Positions 31,079 through 43,715 are shown, counted from the first letter of the stretch. The stretch is 64,000 bases of DNA from Echinarachnius parma (GCA_037951105.1 JBAMJV010000882.1:96761-160760), one strand, 5' to 3'. Made by a program: numbers and translations. Notes: a model not told the origin generated them from the letters alone.

Positions 31079-34000
31079 CAACCGTTTAGACAAACGTACA
31101 CACACGTATACTGGCATTTCACCTACGAATTTTGATTGTTAACAATAAGTACAAGCATTGTACAAGTATCCAATACAACTATGACGTCAATCTACATTCG
31201 TAAAATAGCTAAGTCTGTTACGTAATAAAATGCCTCTGTCTGATGTAAACGGCCCATTTTCTCGGTACCGTACGCCGCGATTTGTTTTACTTCGGAACAT
31301 AATTATTTAATAGTAATGATGAGCATGTCTATTGGACGTATATATACCAACAACAAAAAACCCTACGACAACTCACATAAGCCTTAACGCGATCATACCC
31401 CTTAATTAAACAAAACACAGAGTTACATAATATCACTCAATATTGTTCCCGGGCACGTGTGTTCAATGCAGCAATATTGTGATGTCTATAATATAACGAC
31501 CATTTCCTATTGTACGTGATCGTTAGTAATACAACATATCCTTGTGTAATGACCCTGTCCGCTCTATGTACAGCTATATCGTCTATAATTCAATTAATTA
31601 TGACCATAACAGATCAATAATTCACGGTGTCATATATAATTTATTGGATAATCGCGTAGAGCGTGAGGTATAGCAGAGCTGACCGTGCGGTGTGCGGCGT
31701 GCGGCGCCATGTTAATATACGGACGTGTAATGATTAGTGGCACATAGAGTGGGCTATGTCATGGAGGGGGCGCTTTATGGACTAATTTATTATTTAAATT
31801 CAAAGACAGAGAAAAATGACAAGAGTTATTATAATGTTAATTAAACATGAGCAAATAAAACTTGGCTTCCCCGGGAATCAGTTGGATTATGTTTTCCTTT
31901 GTGAGGGGGGCTCATGCCCCCCCCCCCCCATCATCCTCGAACGCTTCGCGACTCGTCGTAATGAACTTGTGCCTTGAGATGGCCCTCTTATTAACCCGTT
32001 CACCGCTACTCCCGAATACGCTCATGCTGTGGTCTATTATAGAGAGCGTGTTTAATCTACCGAAGTTCAAGTCTTGAATGGGTTAACACTGGCACGCGGG
32101 TGTTTCGCGCGAAATAATGTGGTCATGGCTGTGAAATAACATAGCCCCTACTTATAGTCTGGTGTTATCCTTGCTACGCTACATGACGAGTATACGATCA
32201 CCAGTGACTTTTTAGACTTGCAAATTAAAGCGAAACAAATTATAGTTTCCGTCATCTGACGAGCCGAGGAAGAGGCGTGATAGGGGATGAATATTCGTAA
32301 CATATTGCTGGGACTTTATCATTTCCCAAGTGCCCATCTCGTAAAGGAGATTTTAATTTATCCTGAACTAAATGTAATGAGATTAATTGCTAAACGAAGT
32401 GCAAGGATTACAAAAGGAGAACCGCAAACATACAAGTAAATAAACAAACAAACACACACACACACACATACAGACTAAACAAACAACAAACAAACACAGG
32501 AAATGAAAATAACAAACAATCAATTAAACACACACAGGCAAATCAACAATCACACGACCAAACAAACAAACAAACAAACAAACAAACAACTCTGTCCTCA
32601 ATTTAGAAAACCGTTTCTTTAATTCGATTAAGCTGAGACAAAAACGCAGGCTACATGAGTGACAATTATCATCTAACAGATATAAGCCAAATGGTAATAA
32701 TAAGTACACGAAATTCGATTGAATTTGATTTAATCAAATACAAAAAAGAAGGCGACTATAGCAAAAGGCGATTTTATCAAAAAGATTACGAAATATACGA
32801 ATAATTCATATTAAGCCCGAAAAGGAAAAAAGCCTCAATTCGATTAAGTAGAACACAAAAAACAGTCGAGAAGGCAATTTGGTCACTCGTGACAACTGTC
32901 ATCTAAATGCTAATTCCCAACAAGATTTCACACTCCTACCATCAAGTTCTCTTGAAATTGTGGGGAAAGTGGCCATTTCAGAAATCTCACAGCTTTGGGG
33001 CCTCTAGGGTGGCGTAGAAGGTTGGTAAGGCTTAACGCCAAATAACGGTATTGGCAAACGCCCCACACACAACAAGTAAATATTATACGCTTTTATCACC
33101 GACTATGCGAAAGAATACGGGCACATAAACTGTGAAGTTTGGGTCCAATCTCAGCGGCGCGCATGGACCTTTCAACTAATATTTCTGCTTTTAACGATAC
33201 AGTGATTCATATTTATTTACATATAAGTCATTTTCTATACTATTTCAACAGTATGTATCAATTAGTTTTGCCAATATAGATGTTTTATTCACTTTCCCAA
33301 TGCTGATAACTTTGTCAAAGTCAAGGAAAATCATTTGGAGCTTTTACATTTCTCATGTGTACCGTGTTGTTTGGCTAATATGCATGGTAACAGAAGAATA
33401 AAAGGTTTTTTGATTTGTCAAATTTCTCTCTAATTATGGAGATAATAAAAGTATAATTTAATAAAAAGCGTCCAGGAACTGACGCTTATATTCCTCTTCT
33501 CCATTTTGCATTGGTTTGTCACCGGCTACACTTAATAATGGTTGTAATGGTTTGTATATGTTTAATGGTGAAATTGGCATATTTGAGAATTTATATATAT
33601 GATGATGTACAGAAAGCGTGATTTGTGAGCTTGAATCAATAACATGCACAATGAGTTTTTGAGATTGCATGGCTATGTTCTAGACTCAAGACTATGAAGA
33701 TCGGTGGAATCAAATATAAGACGGAAACACGAGAACTGAAGTCAGAAAGGAAATGGGTTGTGTGGTGACAGAAAGATCAGATTGTAGAGCTACGAGACGA
33801 AAACATTATTGCCACGTACACACTTGTACTAATAGCTGTATGTTTCCTCAAAAAGTCTGGGTCAAATCCAATCCTTTTGTATCATGTGGAAGCTTGGTGG
33901 GGAATCGAATGCTATCGCTTGAGGCTATCATGTGCAATCACTGTCACGTCAGTACATGCACTGTCGTGACAATTGGATCTAACCCCAACTACAACCCCTA

Positions 34001-34192
34001 CATTAACTGTTACCATATACACCAACTCCTCTTCTCCTAACCTAATTATAATCCAATCACTAACGCTTTCCATAATTATCCGAACACAAACACTAAATCT
34101 TAAGTACTATACAATATAAAATACGGTAAGTGTTATATTTACCATAGTTCTAACCATTAATGTATCGCTCATCCTAATCCTAGTCCTATCAC
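31079..34192. other. No gene recognised; simple repeats
   Basis: Contains a poly-C run at about 31918-31930, a (CA)n and (CAAA)n-rich stretch at about 32440-32590, and AT-rich sequence. A 95-codon Cys-rich frame at 33753-34040 has no signal peptide and no regular Cys spacing. Confidence 0.35.
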
Positions 34193-34292
34193 CATGGGCG
34201 TCGATACTTACGTAATACCTATTCATCAGGGGGGATGAATGAATAGATCATCCCCCTGATGAATGGGTATCAATGACAGATCGACGCCCATG
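34193..34292. repeat. 100-bp foldback hairpin
   Basis: CATGGGCGTCGAT at the left pairs with ATCGACGCCCATG at the right. The arms also share TACC(T/C)ATTCATCAGGGGG-type inner blocks around a short AGAT-containing loop. Likely a small foldback MITE. Confidence 0.75.
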
Positions 34293-36269
34293 CCTATCAC
34301 AATCATGTCTAACATCCACGATTTTAGGTATTCGCATTCGTCAGACGCGCGGTGCCATCTTGAAAACGCCACTGGCTCACCGTTATATAGTGCGCACAAA
34401 TTACTAGCCTCGTTGCGATGTTTGGACATGTTCGGAAAAGTTCGGACAAATTCAGATTAACATGACACATGGCAATCTTAAACTCCTGCCCCGTATATTG
34501 GCTCCAGTGTGTGGACGCTAGAAGAAAGTGACGCTTCGAGAAGTTGAAACAATCATCCCACGAGCGCTCAGGTTTCGGGAACATCGATTCCCACTCGGTT
34601 ACTTCGACTAATGTGAAGCATTCCTCGGAAGACGATAACGTTTCTTTGCTCGAGTCTGCATCAATGGCGTTTAACTAGGGACAACAATGATGAGGGAGAA
34701 GGGAAGGGACTTTGGTTCCCATAGGTGGACAACTAAACCAAACTATTAGAGTTACTGCGTCGTCAAACTCGGAAAGGCGCCCAGGGCGACGCCATGTCTT
34801 CAGAATATGACAGAATCACATAACAATAACTCTTAATCATGTTTATATTACTGTATTGTAATCTACAGATCGGGAAACGTGCGTACAATATGGCGCATAT
34901 CTGTGAGCGCTTAGTGAAGCACCGTCTGTCAAGGCGAAGGTATCCCTTTAAAAAAAGCACGCTGTTATCCTCGTTGTCGCAGTATATTATATGGTAAACA
35001 TTCCCCTACATTGAGCTGGAGATGCGGGAAAATACCAAGGAGGAAGGGAGAGAGCAAACACATGCCCTTATCTCCCCCTATAGCTGGGCAATTCTGTGAA
35101 GGATTCATCGAGAGACGATACTGTTTCCAGCTCTCTAGGTAATGGGGGTAATGGGGCGGGTCACTCTATACCCCTATATGGGAATTTGTGCCCCCTGCCC
35201 CTCACTGCCCCACCCCTCAACCTGTGACCCCAACATAAATAGCTGAATTGGATCCATTGGTAACATGAAATAAACATCATTTCTAACAAGCTCCCCTCTT
35301 TTGAAGAATCGTGTCCGTCTCATGAAAAGTCCTCTCCTCCACCAATCCCCCGATGGGTTGCTATGGTTACGCCACTGCATCCCCTCTCGTCTGGAGCATT
35401 ACCCTTTCTCAGCCTTCCATCACAACCCGGCGATCAATTCATCTATACAACTATACTGCATGACTGATGCTCGTCTCCTAAATGTTTCTTGGCGAACGAT
35501 TTTATTTAAAATGACCGTACGGTGGTTATTGTACATTTTCTTCATATATTACGATGCGATTTTCCTCAGACACATACAGGACGATGTATGGCATGACTGG
35601 GAGAGGATTATCTTATTAAAGACATCCATTGGAGGAATCCGCCTCCCTCTATCGCTACCGCACGGTCAACTTGGGTTCATCTCCTCAAAGTGTGTCATGT
35701 TTAATTTCCCAAGGTGACTACTGCATGTAAAACCCGAAGATTATTATTATATACATCGAAATATTATTAGGATAGTGTTTCATATCTACGCAAACAGACA
35801 TTTACATTATGATACTCCCGTCTGGAGCATATCCATAACCCGGTATATATGGCAGTATGGCGCTCCATCAAAATGAGTGCCAAATTAGATTCATATCTTT
35901 CTTATTATTGTATCATTGCCTTCCGTTTGCAAATAGTATTCTTTACTGGATATGAAAATAAATAAATGTAATGATTGAAATTGCAAGAGTCCACTTGACC
36001 TATTTTGCTAAGACGACTGCCCATGCAGATCGTCATCCCCCATTCATCTGCTTCTTATTTATAATGCTTTAAATTCATTTTGAAAAACTCGTTCATTCAA
36101 GTCGCGACTGTGTCATGATTTTCAGCTTCGCGTCTATTAAAGTGATCCGTGTAAAGTGTCAGATATTGCACAAACTGACATTTGAGACTTCAATCCTATA
36201 TCAATATCATTGTAAAATACAATTGAAAGATTTGTGAAAGTTTGAAAGAAAACGAACACTGTTTACCTA
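34293..36269. other. No gene recognised
   Basis: Scattered fragments of dispersed repeats, for example GCGCGGTGCCATCTTG near 34347 and GTTACGCCACTGC near 35365. The 138-codon frame at 35301-35717 starts inside such a repeat and shows no domain. Confidence 0.3.
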
Positions 36270-36521
36270 GTGAAAAAAACGAATATTGAGTTCATATTTT
36301 ATCACCGAATACTGATGGTCTGTTGTAGATTTGTCGCAGTAATAATCATCCGTTTGATCTTGACGATATCCGCACCCGTGTATACAGCTACAGACGGTAC
36401 GGAATTCATGGAATTTGCGCACGCTATAGGCTCAAAGTTCAGTGGGTCGGGAAAATTTCCCACGCGCGCTGGCAGGACGGGTTCAGCGACGACAATTGTA
36501 CTTTTGTATCAAAACCGTTAG
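36270..36521 (+). CDS. Hypothetical 83-residue frame with a possible signal peptide
   Basis: From the ATG at 36270, or the internal ATG at about 36315, the product has a hydrophobic run (VAVIIIRLILTI, about residues 22-34) followed by SAPVYTA and then TDGTEF. This looks like a signal peptide with a cleavage site after YTA. Such a frame could be the first exon of a secreted or membrane protein, but the downstream residues match nothing I know and no splice donor is certain. A chance frame is as likely. Confidence 0.2.
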   Translation: MKKTNIEFIFYHRILMVCCRFVAVIIIRLILTISAPVYTATDGTEFMEFAHAIGSKFSGSGKFPTRAGRTGSATTIVLLYQNR

Positions 36522-37431
36522 CTAACGCTTTTGAAATAATGATTTTCAATGATAATTATCTTCATACTAAAGGGACATTTGAACAAATCGAACCCTATTT
36601 TATTCTTCTCTTACCATAAGCTAAACAACACGGCAGAAGAGAAACGAGGAAGCTCCAAGTATTTTTCGTGGAGTTAGACACTTTACCTGGATCACTTTAA
36701 ATACAATATGTTACAATTCTATTTCATCAGAAGATATGCAATCAAAAGGACGACCAATATCGATACAGAAGGGCGAATGCGTTGCACTTTTCAAATCAAT
36801 AATATACGAAATGAATGAGAGACTATATGGAAGCCAAAGCCTCAATCAAAGTCAATATTGAAGACATCTGCTATCTACTATTCGAAATTGGGTCACATAA
36901 GAATCGCTTGACATTTTGTCCGACTTTTCGCGTCGATCGGGGAATCTTATTTTTCCGGCGTCAGATAGAATTTCGAGGAAGATTTCACAATCTATAGCGA
37001 TGACATTTGTTGATCATCCGCATTTGCGAGAGATTGGAATACATGGAAATAAGGTCAACCTAATAATAAGGGGGATTCTGTTACTTGCAATTAATGTCTA
37101 TCAGAAAATAGCATTGTTGAGTGCAACGAGGCACAATAAGAACACACGTTTAATTAATTTCGGACTTAAAATTAAGTTTTCACAATCAATACAAAATTTC
37201 AATTTGCCATAGTTTAATAAATGGACGTTAGCTCCCTTTTATAAAACAAGAAAACACTGTTGCACTTTGACATAATTATGTGAGATATATAGCTGATATA
37301 ATATATATATTTAGCAAATAAGTGGGCGATGTTAATCTTAGCAGTACCATTAGCACTTTGACTGGAAACGATTTTAATTAAACCATGTGGCCTTTTGAGA
37401 AAAAAAAAAAAACAGTGAGAGTTTACACCTA
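36522..37431. other. No gene recognised
   Basis: AT-rich; a poly-A run lies at about 37400-37412 just before the tandem repeat. Confidence 0.3.
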
Positions 37432-37880
37432 CTTTAAAGTCACTGCGCCGTCGTTTCCTAAATGGCGCTCTTCAAAGAGCTTTCAGGGCGGCGCCATGTT
37501 AATTCGTACGCCGCGCGTGTTGTGTGTCTTACATACGCAAGTCGCGCTGAGGAACGAACCTGGATGGTTATTGCAGTGAGAGCGTGAACAGACCTTAAAG
37601 TCACTGCGCCGTCGTCTCTTGGCGCTTTTCATAGAGCTTCCATGGCGCGCCATGTCAATTCGGAACCCGCGCGTTGTGTATCTTACATACGCAAGAGGGT
37701 GGCTTGAGTGTCGCGCCGAGGAACAAACCTGGATGGTTATTGCAGTGAGAGCATAAACAGACCTCAAACAGTCAAAGTCGCTGCGCCGTCATCTCTCATA
37801 TGGCGCTCTTCATAGAGATTTCAGGAGGGTGCCATGTCAATTCGGACGCCATAATTATACATTGTGTATCCTACATACAA
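37432..37880 (+). repeat. Tandem repeat of a ~165-bp unit, about 2.7 copies
   Basis: Each unit starts with AAAGTCACTGCGCCGTC (37434, 37598 and, changed, 37765). It continues through a GGCGCT…GCGCCATGT hairpin-like block and CTTACATACGCAAG, and ends with ACCTGGATGGTTATTGCAG. The third unit is truncated and more diverged. Units are GC-richer than the surroundings. Related single fragments occur near 34750 and 38440. Confidence 0.8.
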
Positions 37881-37972
37881 AGACATGACAAAAAAGACCC
37901 TTGAGCAGTTGACATTAAGGGGCCCCGTTACAGATCGAGAAATGCATTGTAGTCAGATCATGTTACTATTAA

Positions 37973-38360
37973 AGGGACTTAGTAACATTGTCCAAATCCT
38001 CAAAATAAAATTGTAATTCTAGCGGTTCCTTTATACCTTGTTGTATTCGTATTAACAATAAAATCATGGGACAGCTTTCGGTTTTTCAAATTTCCCTTTC
38101 ATTACAAAGATATGTATGATTGAAGTATTTAGATAAGAAAATCTCCGGGCGAGATTTTCATCCCTGTACAAAGTGAATGCAGTGAGTTGGTGAATATCAC
38201 CCAATATCACTTTGCATTTTCGCTCATTACTTGGCCATACATTGTCCAATGGACCTGAAATTTTCACACAATACCCTGAGGACATATGAGATAACAACAG
38301 TATACATTGCATCAACCATTCATCAGTTTTTGCACATCTCAACAAAGTTACTAGATCCCT
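37973..38360 (+). mobile_element. MITE family Y, copy A
   Basis: 388 bp between TTAA (37969-37972) and TTAA (38361-38364). Ends AGGGACTTAGTAACATTGT and, complemented, AGGGATCTAGTAACTTTGT. Related copies lie at 47187-47579, 50086-50445 and 63265-63601. No coding capacity. Confidence 0.85.
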
Positions 38361-38510
38361 TTAAATGTGCAAATGTGATAGGTAGAAATGCGCATTTACA
38401 TTAATAAGCACGCATGTAAAGGGAGTAGTTCGAGTTCCGCGCTGAATAGCAAATCCCGGATGGTTACAAAGACATGGCGCTATCTACTTATTGTGCTGAT
38501 GAAGCCGTCC

Positions 38511-38690
38511 CTTTAAAGGTAGTTCTGATTCATAAATCATTCGCGCGGTACCGTCTTGCGAACGCCTTGCTCTATACATGCTCTAGGTGCGAAATACACG
38601 TACAGTTAAACAGTTAAACTAGCCTAGTTCGACATGTTCAAAATGGTGAAGCGCGGTGAAGTATAGAGCATCCCCACCTTTGACGATCTT
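38511..38690 (+). repeat. Dispersed repeat family Z (TTTAAAGGTGGTTTGGAT-like), copy 1
   Basis: Starts TTTAAAGGTAGTTCTGAT and includes TAGCCTAGTTC and AAAATGGTGAAGCGCGGTG. Similar order of blocks is seen at about 44968-45050 and 54058-54215. The TTTAA start suggests another TTAA-targeting MITE whose right end I could not fix. Confidence 0.5.
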
Positions 38691-39042
38691 TAACATGAGC
38701 AGTGTTGAGATTCTGTATAGTCTGTATTAGGTGTTTCGTTATATTGTACTGTTTCTGGATGATTATGTTGAATTTTGAATTTGAACTATGACTTTCATTA
38801 TATTTATATAAGTTGTAATTTTATGTACAATGTTTTGTTTTATATCTATGGGTCGACCACACGATAAGGTCTTGATACCTATTTGGTTTGCTACCCCTCA
38901 CAAAATAATTAATTTTAACTTGTACATGCAATCTGCATTTTTAAACTTTAAATGAAATTTACTTTTATATTATTATCAATTTGTATGTATTTTATATTGT
39001 TGCTTTTATATTGAGAAAATAAACTGAACTGAACTGAACTTG
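38690..39042 (+). mobile_element. LINE 3'-end fragment with TGAAC-repeat tail
   Basis: 3' UTR-like sequence containing GGGTCGACCACACGATAAGG and ATTTGGTTTGCTACCCCTC, ending GAGAAAATAAACTGAACTGA plus ACTGAAC. Tails of short tandem repeats after an AATAAA-like signal are typical of CR1-type LINEs; the coding part is missing. Lineage assignment is from memory of such 3' ends. Confidence 0.6.
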
Positions 39043-39279
39043 TTCTCATGAATTCTCTACACCTCTTCTTCCTGCTAACGGCTGGGTGATCGATGGATTC
39101 AAACGTGAGAAGATATGCCCATCCATTTACATATTGCCACTATGGAAATTACCTTCCTCTCCTTCTGTGTTTCTCCTTTTCTCTGCGGTGCATGTAATAT
39201 ATTGTGATCATCCATCATTTGATTTTAAACCGGGATTTGCTTTTTAGTATATCCCCTAATGAAGTGTAAATAAATGTTG

Positions 39280-40757
39280 TGAAATTTTTTGCTATAATCT
39301 TGGAAACATTTTAAAATTTGGTCTTAATACATTACTGATGAGAAAAAGTGATGTTTCCATTTTTTATCTTTGGTCCCAAGGTGCATTTTGGCGATTTTAA
39401 AGATAATTAGCTAATTTGCATATTTGTGAAATAAGGTCAGAGGTCATTTTCTATCTAGGAATAGTACAATATTGATACAAACTAGTATTCTAGGGTATTT
39501 TGGGGCAAGGATTCCATTTCCGGTGCTCGTTTGTAAGTGATGTATGGGAAACACTCTGAAATCCAAGATGGCTGCCCCTAATTTGCATATTTATGAATAT
39601 TATTGATTTTCAGTGGCTACAGCCCCTAATAAGCAATCATTCCGGATTATTATTTGTCAGTTATGTTCTAAGTATGCATTTAAGATATCAGAGATGAGTT
39701 GCCATCGTGGCAACCTCTAGCAATGCATATTATTTGCATAATTATGTATTTTACCTAATTTGCATATTCCCCAAAATCGAGTATATTGGGAACCCGGCAA
39801 GTAAAAAAGACAAGTAATACCACTTTTCCAAGGTTTTGGGGGGCAGCAGATCCATTTTTGATACTTATTTACCTGTATCACCATGGCATCCATCTCAAAT
39901 CCAAGATGACTGCTCCCTAAATTACACATGTTATCATACACGACTATATTATTTCGGTTATATTAGATTGATATTATAATGTTTTGACTTTTAATTATTG
40001 GAATGAGCAACTAGAATATTTGAATCACAATGTAGTTGTTTGCTTACAGTAAGCAAATCATACTTTTATCAATAAAATGCCGTTTAAGTAGCAAATAGCA
40101 TTATTTACTTTAAAATGACAATCGCGGCCATCTTGAATTTATGTGGGTTGCCGAGGTGATACAGGTAAATAAGTATCATGAATGGATTCGTTGCCCCCTA
40201 AAACCTTGGAAAAGTGGTATTACTTGTCTTTTTTACTTGCCGGGTTCCCAATATACTCGATTTGGGGGAATATGCAAATTAGGTAAAATACATATTTATG
40301 CAAATAATATGCATTGCTAGAGGTTGCCATGATGTTAACTCATCTTTGATATCTTAAATACATACTTAGAACATAACTGACAAATAATAATCCGGAATTA
40401 TTGCTTATTAGGGGCTGTAGCCACTGAAAATCAATAATATTCATAAATATGCAAATTAGGGGAAGCCATCTTTGATTTCAGAGTGTTTCCCATACAGCAC
40501 TTACAAACGAGCACCGGAAATGGAATCCTTGCCTCAAAATACCCTAGAATACTAGTTTTTATCAATATTGTACTATTCCTAGATAGAAAATGACCCCAGA
40601 CCTTATTTCACAAATATGCAAATTAGCTAATTATCTTTAAAATCGCCAAAATGCACCCTGGGACCAAAAATAAAAAATGGAAACATCACCTTTTCTCATC
40701 AGTAATGTATTTAGACCAAATTAAAAACTGTTTCCAAGATTATAGCAACAAAAATTG
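39280..40757. mobile_element. 1.5-kb foldback element with ~630-bp arms
   Basis: The left arm (about 39280-39910) and right arm (about 40125-40757) are near-identical reverse complements, for example GCTATAATCTTGGAAACA at 39291 against its complement ending at 40746. The loop is about 210 bases. Each arm holds two diverged ~340-bp units (blocks GGGGCA(A/G)…TCCATTT…CAAATCCAAGATG(G/A)CTGC) and several ATTTGCAT octamers, mainly as CTAATTTGCATAT. No frame of note, no clear target duplication. Confidence 0.85.
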
Positions 40758-40817
40758 CTGCTTTACATAACCTGATAGACTATTTGTTTCTTGTTCAGCA
40801 TGTTCAACGACCTTTCT

Positions 40818-40920
40818 CTTGTTTCACTGTCTCTATCTATTTAAATCTCTCTCTATCTCCTTCCTTTCATGAACATCGATCATTCCATTGTTACTGCAAG
40901 GTTTATTCTTCTCTTTCCCT
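40818..40920 (+). repeat. Diverged direct repeat (partner at 41640-41725)
   Basis: Both contain CTTCCTTTC(A/G)TTCATGAACAT, then CATTCCATTGT and a TTCTCTTTCC-like end. About 820 bases apart, on either side of the hairpin at 41483. Confidence 0.55.
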
Positions 40921-41482
40921 CCCTTACTTGCTTTTATATCCCTCATGAGATCGTTTTACCATTGAATTTGACAAACGATAGTTTTGGACAACTCGCAAAA
41001 TAACGTGACCGGGGCGTTAGTAAAAAAATTAACTCTAAAAGTTCGTTACGCGCTCGTTCCATAGATCATGTGTTTAAGCAAAATGCACACGCGATCAAAT
41101 TTGTGCAGTACTCTATGGCGCACACGTTCTAGTCACGTGATTGCCCTTGTTGGTAAAAACTATTCACATAGGAAGAAGAACGCCAAGACAGCCAATAAGC
41201 ACATCCGTGGGAGCGCTAGCACGCATTCATCGCGTATGTGCGCAAATGCTGCCAGCGCTTTGGTGCGCACTCAGTTTTGCGTCTTTGAGATTGTATGCGC
41301 AAAATAACAATGACTTTAAGCGTATTAGATGCGCCGTGGTTCTGGAGGCTCATACTGGCTTCATTAATGTCGATTGATTTTTATATCAAAATTTACAAGC
41401 GATTTAATGAAATATTCAAGAGATTTTCACTTATTTTGCTATAAGCTGAACACAATCACTGATATTGATGAGTGATATAAAA

Positions 41483-41633
41483 CAACTAACGAATGTGCTT
41501 GATTGTGATAGGCAATCTATTACCTCGGTGGGCTCAAAATGACTATTACCCTCAGCTACGCTTCGGGTAATAATCATTTTGAGCCCACCTCGGTCATAGA
41601 TTTGACTATCACAAGAAGCCCATTCGTTAGTTG
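41483..41633. repeat. 151-bp near-perfect palindrome (foldback MITE)
   Basis: CAACTAACGAATG at the left pairs with CATTCGTTAGTTG at the right. Arms continue through TGTGATAG, CTATNACC and CTCGGTGGGCTCAAAATGA to a small loop around CAGCTACGC. A few mismatches only. Confidence 0.85.
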
Positions 41634-41639
41634 TATATT

Positions 41640-41725
41640 ATTATCTCTCTATACATATATCTTCCTTTCGTTCATGAACATTCTTCATTCCATTGTCAAT
41701 GTAAAGTTCACTCTTTCCATTTCTC
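41640..41725 (+). repeat. Diverged direct repeat, copy 2
   Basis: Partner of 40818-40920. Confidence 0.5.
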
Positions 41726-42629
41726 TCTCTTCGTTCCTTTATTATCTTCCTCACTCTCTCTATCTAATGTATGTGTTTCCTCTTTTCACTGACCATAATA
41801 TACTTAATATCACAGTTATAATTTCACTGTATAACCTTGATAGATAACGTTAATCTCTCGTTCTAACCATCTTGTTACTGACCATAAGCTATATCACTAA
41901 TGTAATGTCAATGTACAACCACGTTAACGTTGCCTTTCTTTCATTTTCTTTTCTCCCCCACCCCCTGCGGATATAATTTCGGAAATTGAGCACGTGGAGG
42001 AAACACCTTGCCACCTACCTGATGACTGGGTGACAGCGCAAAGCAATTGTTGTTTTGCTTTAACGGGGACAACACGCAGCAATAATATCAGTATGCATAT
42101 GGGTAGAAATGTAATTAAACACACTCTCCTTCTCAGTTTTCGAAACAAAATCACAAAAGAGACAACAATCAGAACATAGGAGTAAAACAAGTGGAGCAAT
42201 GCATTTACACATTAACGATTAAACGTGAGCAGAATTAAAATAATAAAATATTAATAAAAAAGATAGAGGTTTGATATGATTTCAAACGTAAACACGTAGT
42301 CACGTAGCGAAGTCCGACTGATGGGGGGGGGGGGGGTGGGGCCATGCTGTTTGTGTATGGGGCATTTTGTATAAATAGTTACTTACCCTTATGATACGCT
42401 ATGTTGTATCCTAATTTTTGGGGAGGGGGAGGGGTGCACGTGGTTACGCCACTGCGTACTACCCGCCCTCCCTTCTCGGGGGCTCAATGCTATAGTATAC
42501 ACCTCTCCCAGGCCGCTCACGCATACCCATTACCCCTTTCTACTTGACCCGATTTCCTCTGCTGCTTGCGGATATCATTTGGGAAATTGAGGACGTGAAG
42601 GATGCACCTCATCATATATCATTAGCGTA
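41726..42629. other. No gene recognised; poly-G run
   Basis: Includes a poly-G run at about 42324-42336 and fragments such as GGTTACGCCACTGCG (about 42442) shared with other repeats in the window. Confidence 0.3.
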
Positions 42630-42830
42630 TGAGGCGGTGTGTTTCAGCCCCCCACACCCACACACACACACACACCCACCGCCACCACCGGGAGTTTTCA
42701 AAACGGCCATATCCAGGCAAAAAGCACCTCAAATTGGGACAAAACATATCATTTTCGGGCACCAAAGAGGCGAAAACCTGCTTTTTTCCTGAGAAAAAAT
42801 ATACTCCTACGCCACTGCACCTCATGCACC
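42630..42830 (+). repeat. 21-bp-unit family, copy 1 (diverged)
   Basis: Runs from TATGAGGCGG through a (CA)n stretch and GGGAGTTTTCAAAACGGCCAT to AGGCAAAAAGCACCTCAAAT and TTTTCGGGCACC, ending TACGCCACTGCACCTC. Same architecture as 63606-63830 in reverse. Confidence 0.6.
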
Positions 42831-42887
42831 TACCCGCCAACCAAAGAACATAGTACATTGTTTTGTTTGTTTGTTCACTTTGTTGTT

Positions 42888-42911
42888 GGGAGGGGGGGGG
42901 GGGGGGGGGGG
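42888..42911 (+). repeat. Poly-G run
   Basis: More than 20 consecutive G with one A near the start. Others in the window: about 7993-8004, 48488-48503, 54933-54953, 55727-55736, 60536-60548 (G) and 31918-31930, 47971-47987, 52437-52449, 61231-61257 (mostly C). Confidence 0.9.
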
Positions 42912-43474
42912 TGCTTTATAACAAACATGATATATATAATATATATATAAACACAACACTAATACATGCGTGCAAAGTGCCGAACAAACAAGCAATCCCA
43001 AATCAGGGGCATTTATTTGTTAGACTACCAAATCTTGTCATCGAGACCCCAATCATGCTATAAATCGTGAGGCACGTGTTACAGTATCAAACAACATAAA
43101 ACATGTACACATCATTTAACTAGGTTAGTGTTCGCTATATCATTACGGTGGACATTGATGATAATGAAACGGGCGTTATCCAATAAGCCCAACAAAATGC
43201 AGAGTGGCAGCGACGGTAAGTAAGTTGATTAATGACTAATTAGGGCCGATCGATGAAGCTAATCTATTCATGTTATCAGCAATAACGGGTCGGGAATCCA
43301 CGGATATGATATGGATAAAATGCACTAGCGCAGCTCCACTCGCTTTGTCCGACTCTTACATTTGTGCACTGATTTTCATGTGAAGCAAAATCAGTGTCTC
43401 TGTACAAAACAACGGTATGCAAAAATAAGTGCGTTAGTAATATTAAAATGCACCATATTATGTTCAGCAGATCC

Positions 43475-43715
43475 TTCAGGGGCTGGTGACTGCAGCCACC
43501 GAGAGCTTTGATAATGTCCTATTTCGGGCAAGAAGCACCTCAAATTTGGGCAAAAAAAAATTATTCGAGCAGTTTCTCAGATGTCATTTTCGGGCAAACT
43601 CAAGTCATATTTGGGCAAAATCCTTTCCATCGTCGGGCGAAATCGTATCTTTTTTCGGGCAGCTAAATGGCGAAAATGTGCATGTACGCCCATGCACATG
43701 ATGTAGGCTGGCGAC
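43475..43715 (+). repeat. 21-bp-unit family, copy 2
   Basis: Begins CAGGGGCTGGTGACTGCAGCC and GAGAGCTTTGATAATG, then several (T/A)TTTCGGGCAA(A/G) units such as TCAAATTTGGGCAAAA and TCATATTTGGGCAAAA. Confidence 0.65.

Noticed and set aside
30907-31089. MAASSVRMNSG… frame as a conserved small gene
   Set aside because: Both copies lie inside a recently copied MITE, so similarity does not show protein selection.
33753-34040. Cys-rich 95-codon frame as a toxin-like or antimicrobial peptide
   Set aside because: No signal peptide, no regular Cys spacing and no related copy.
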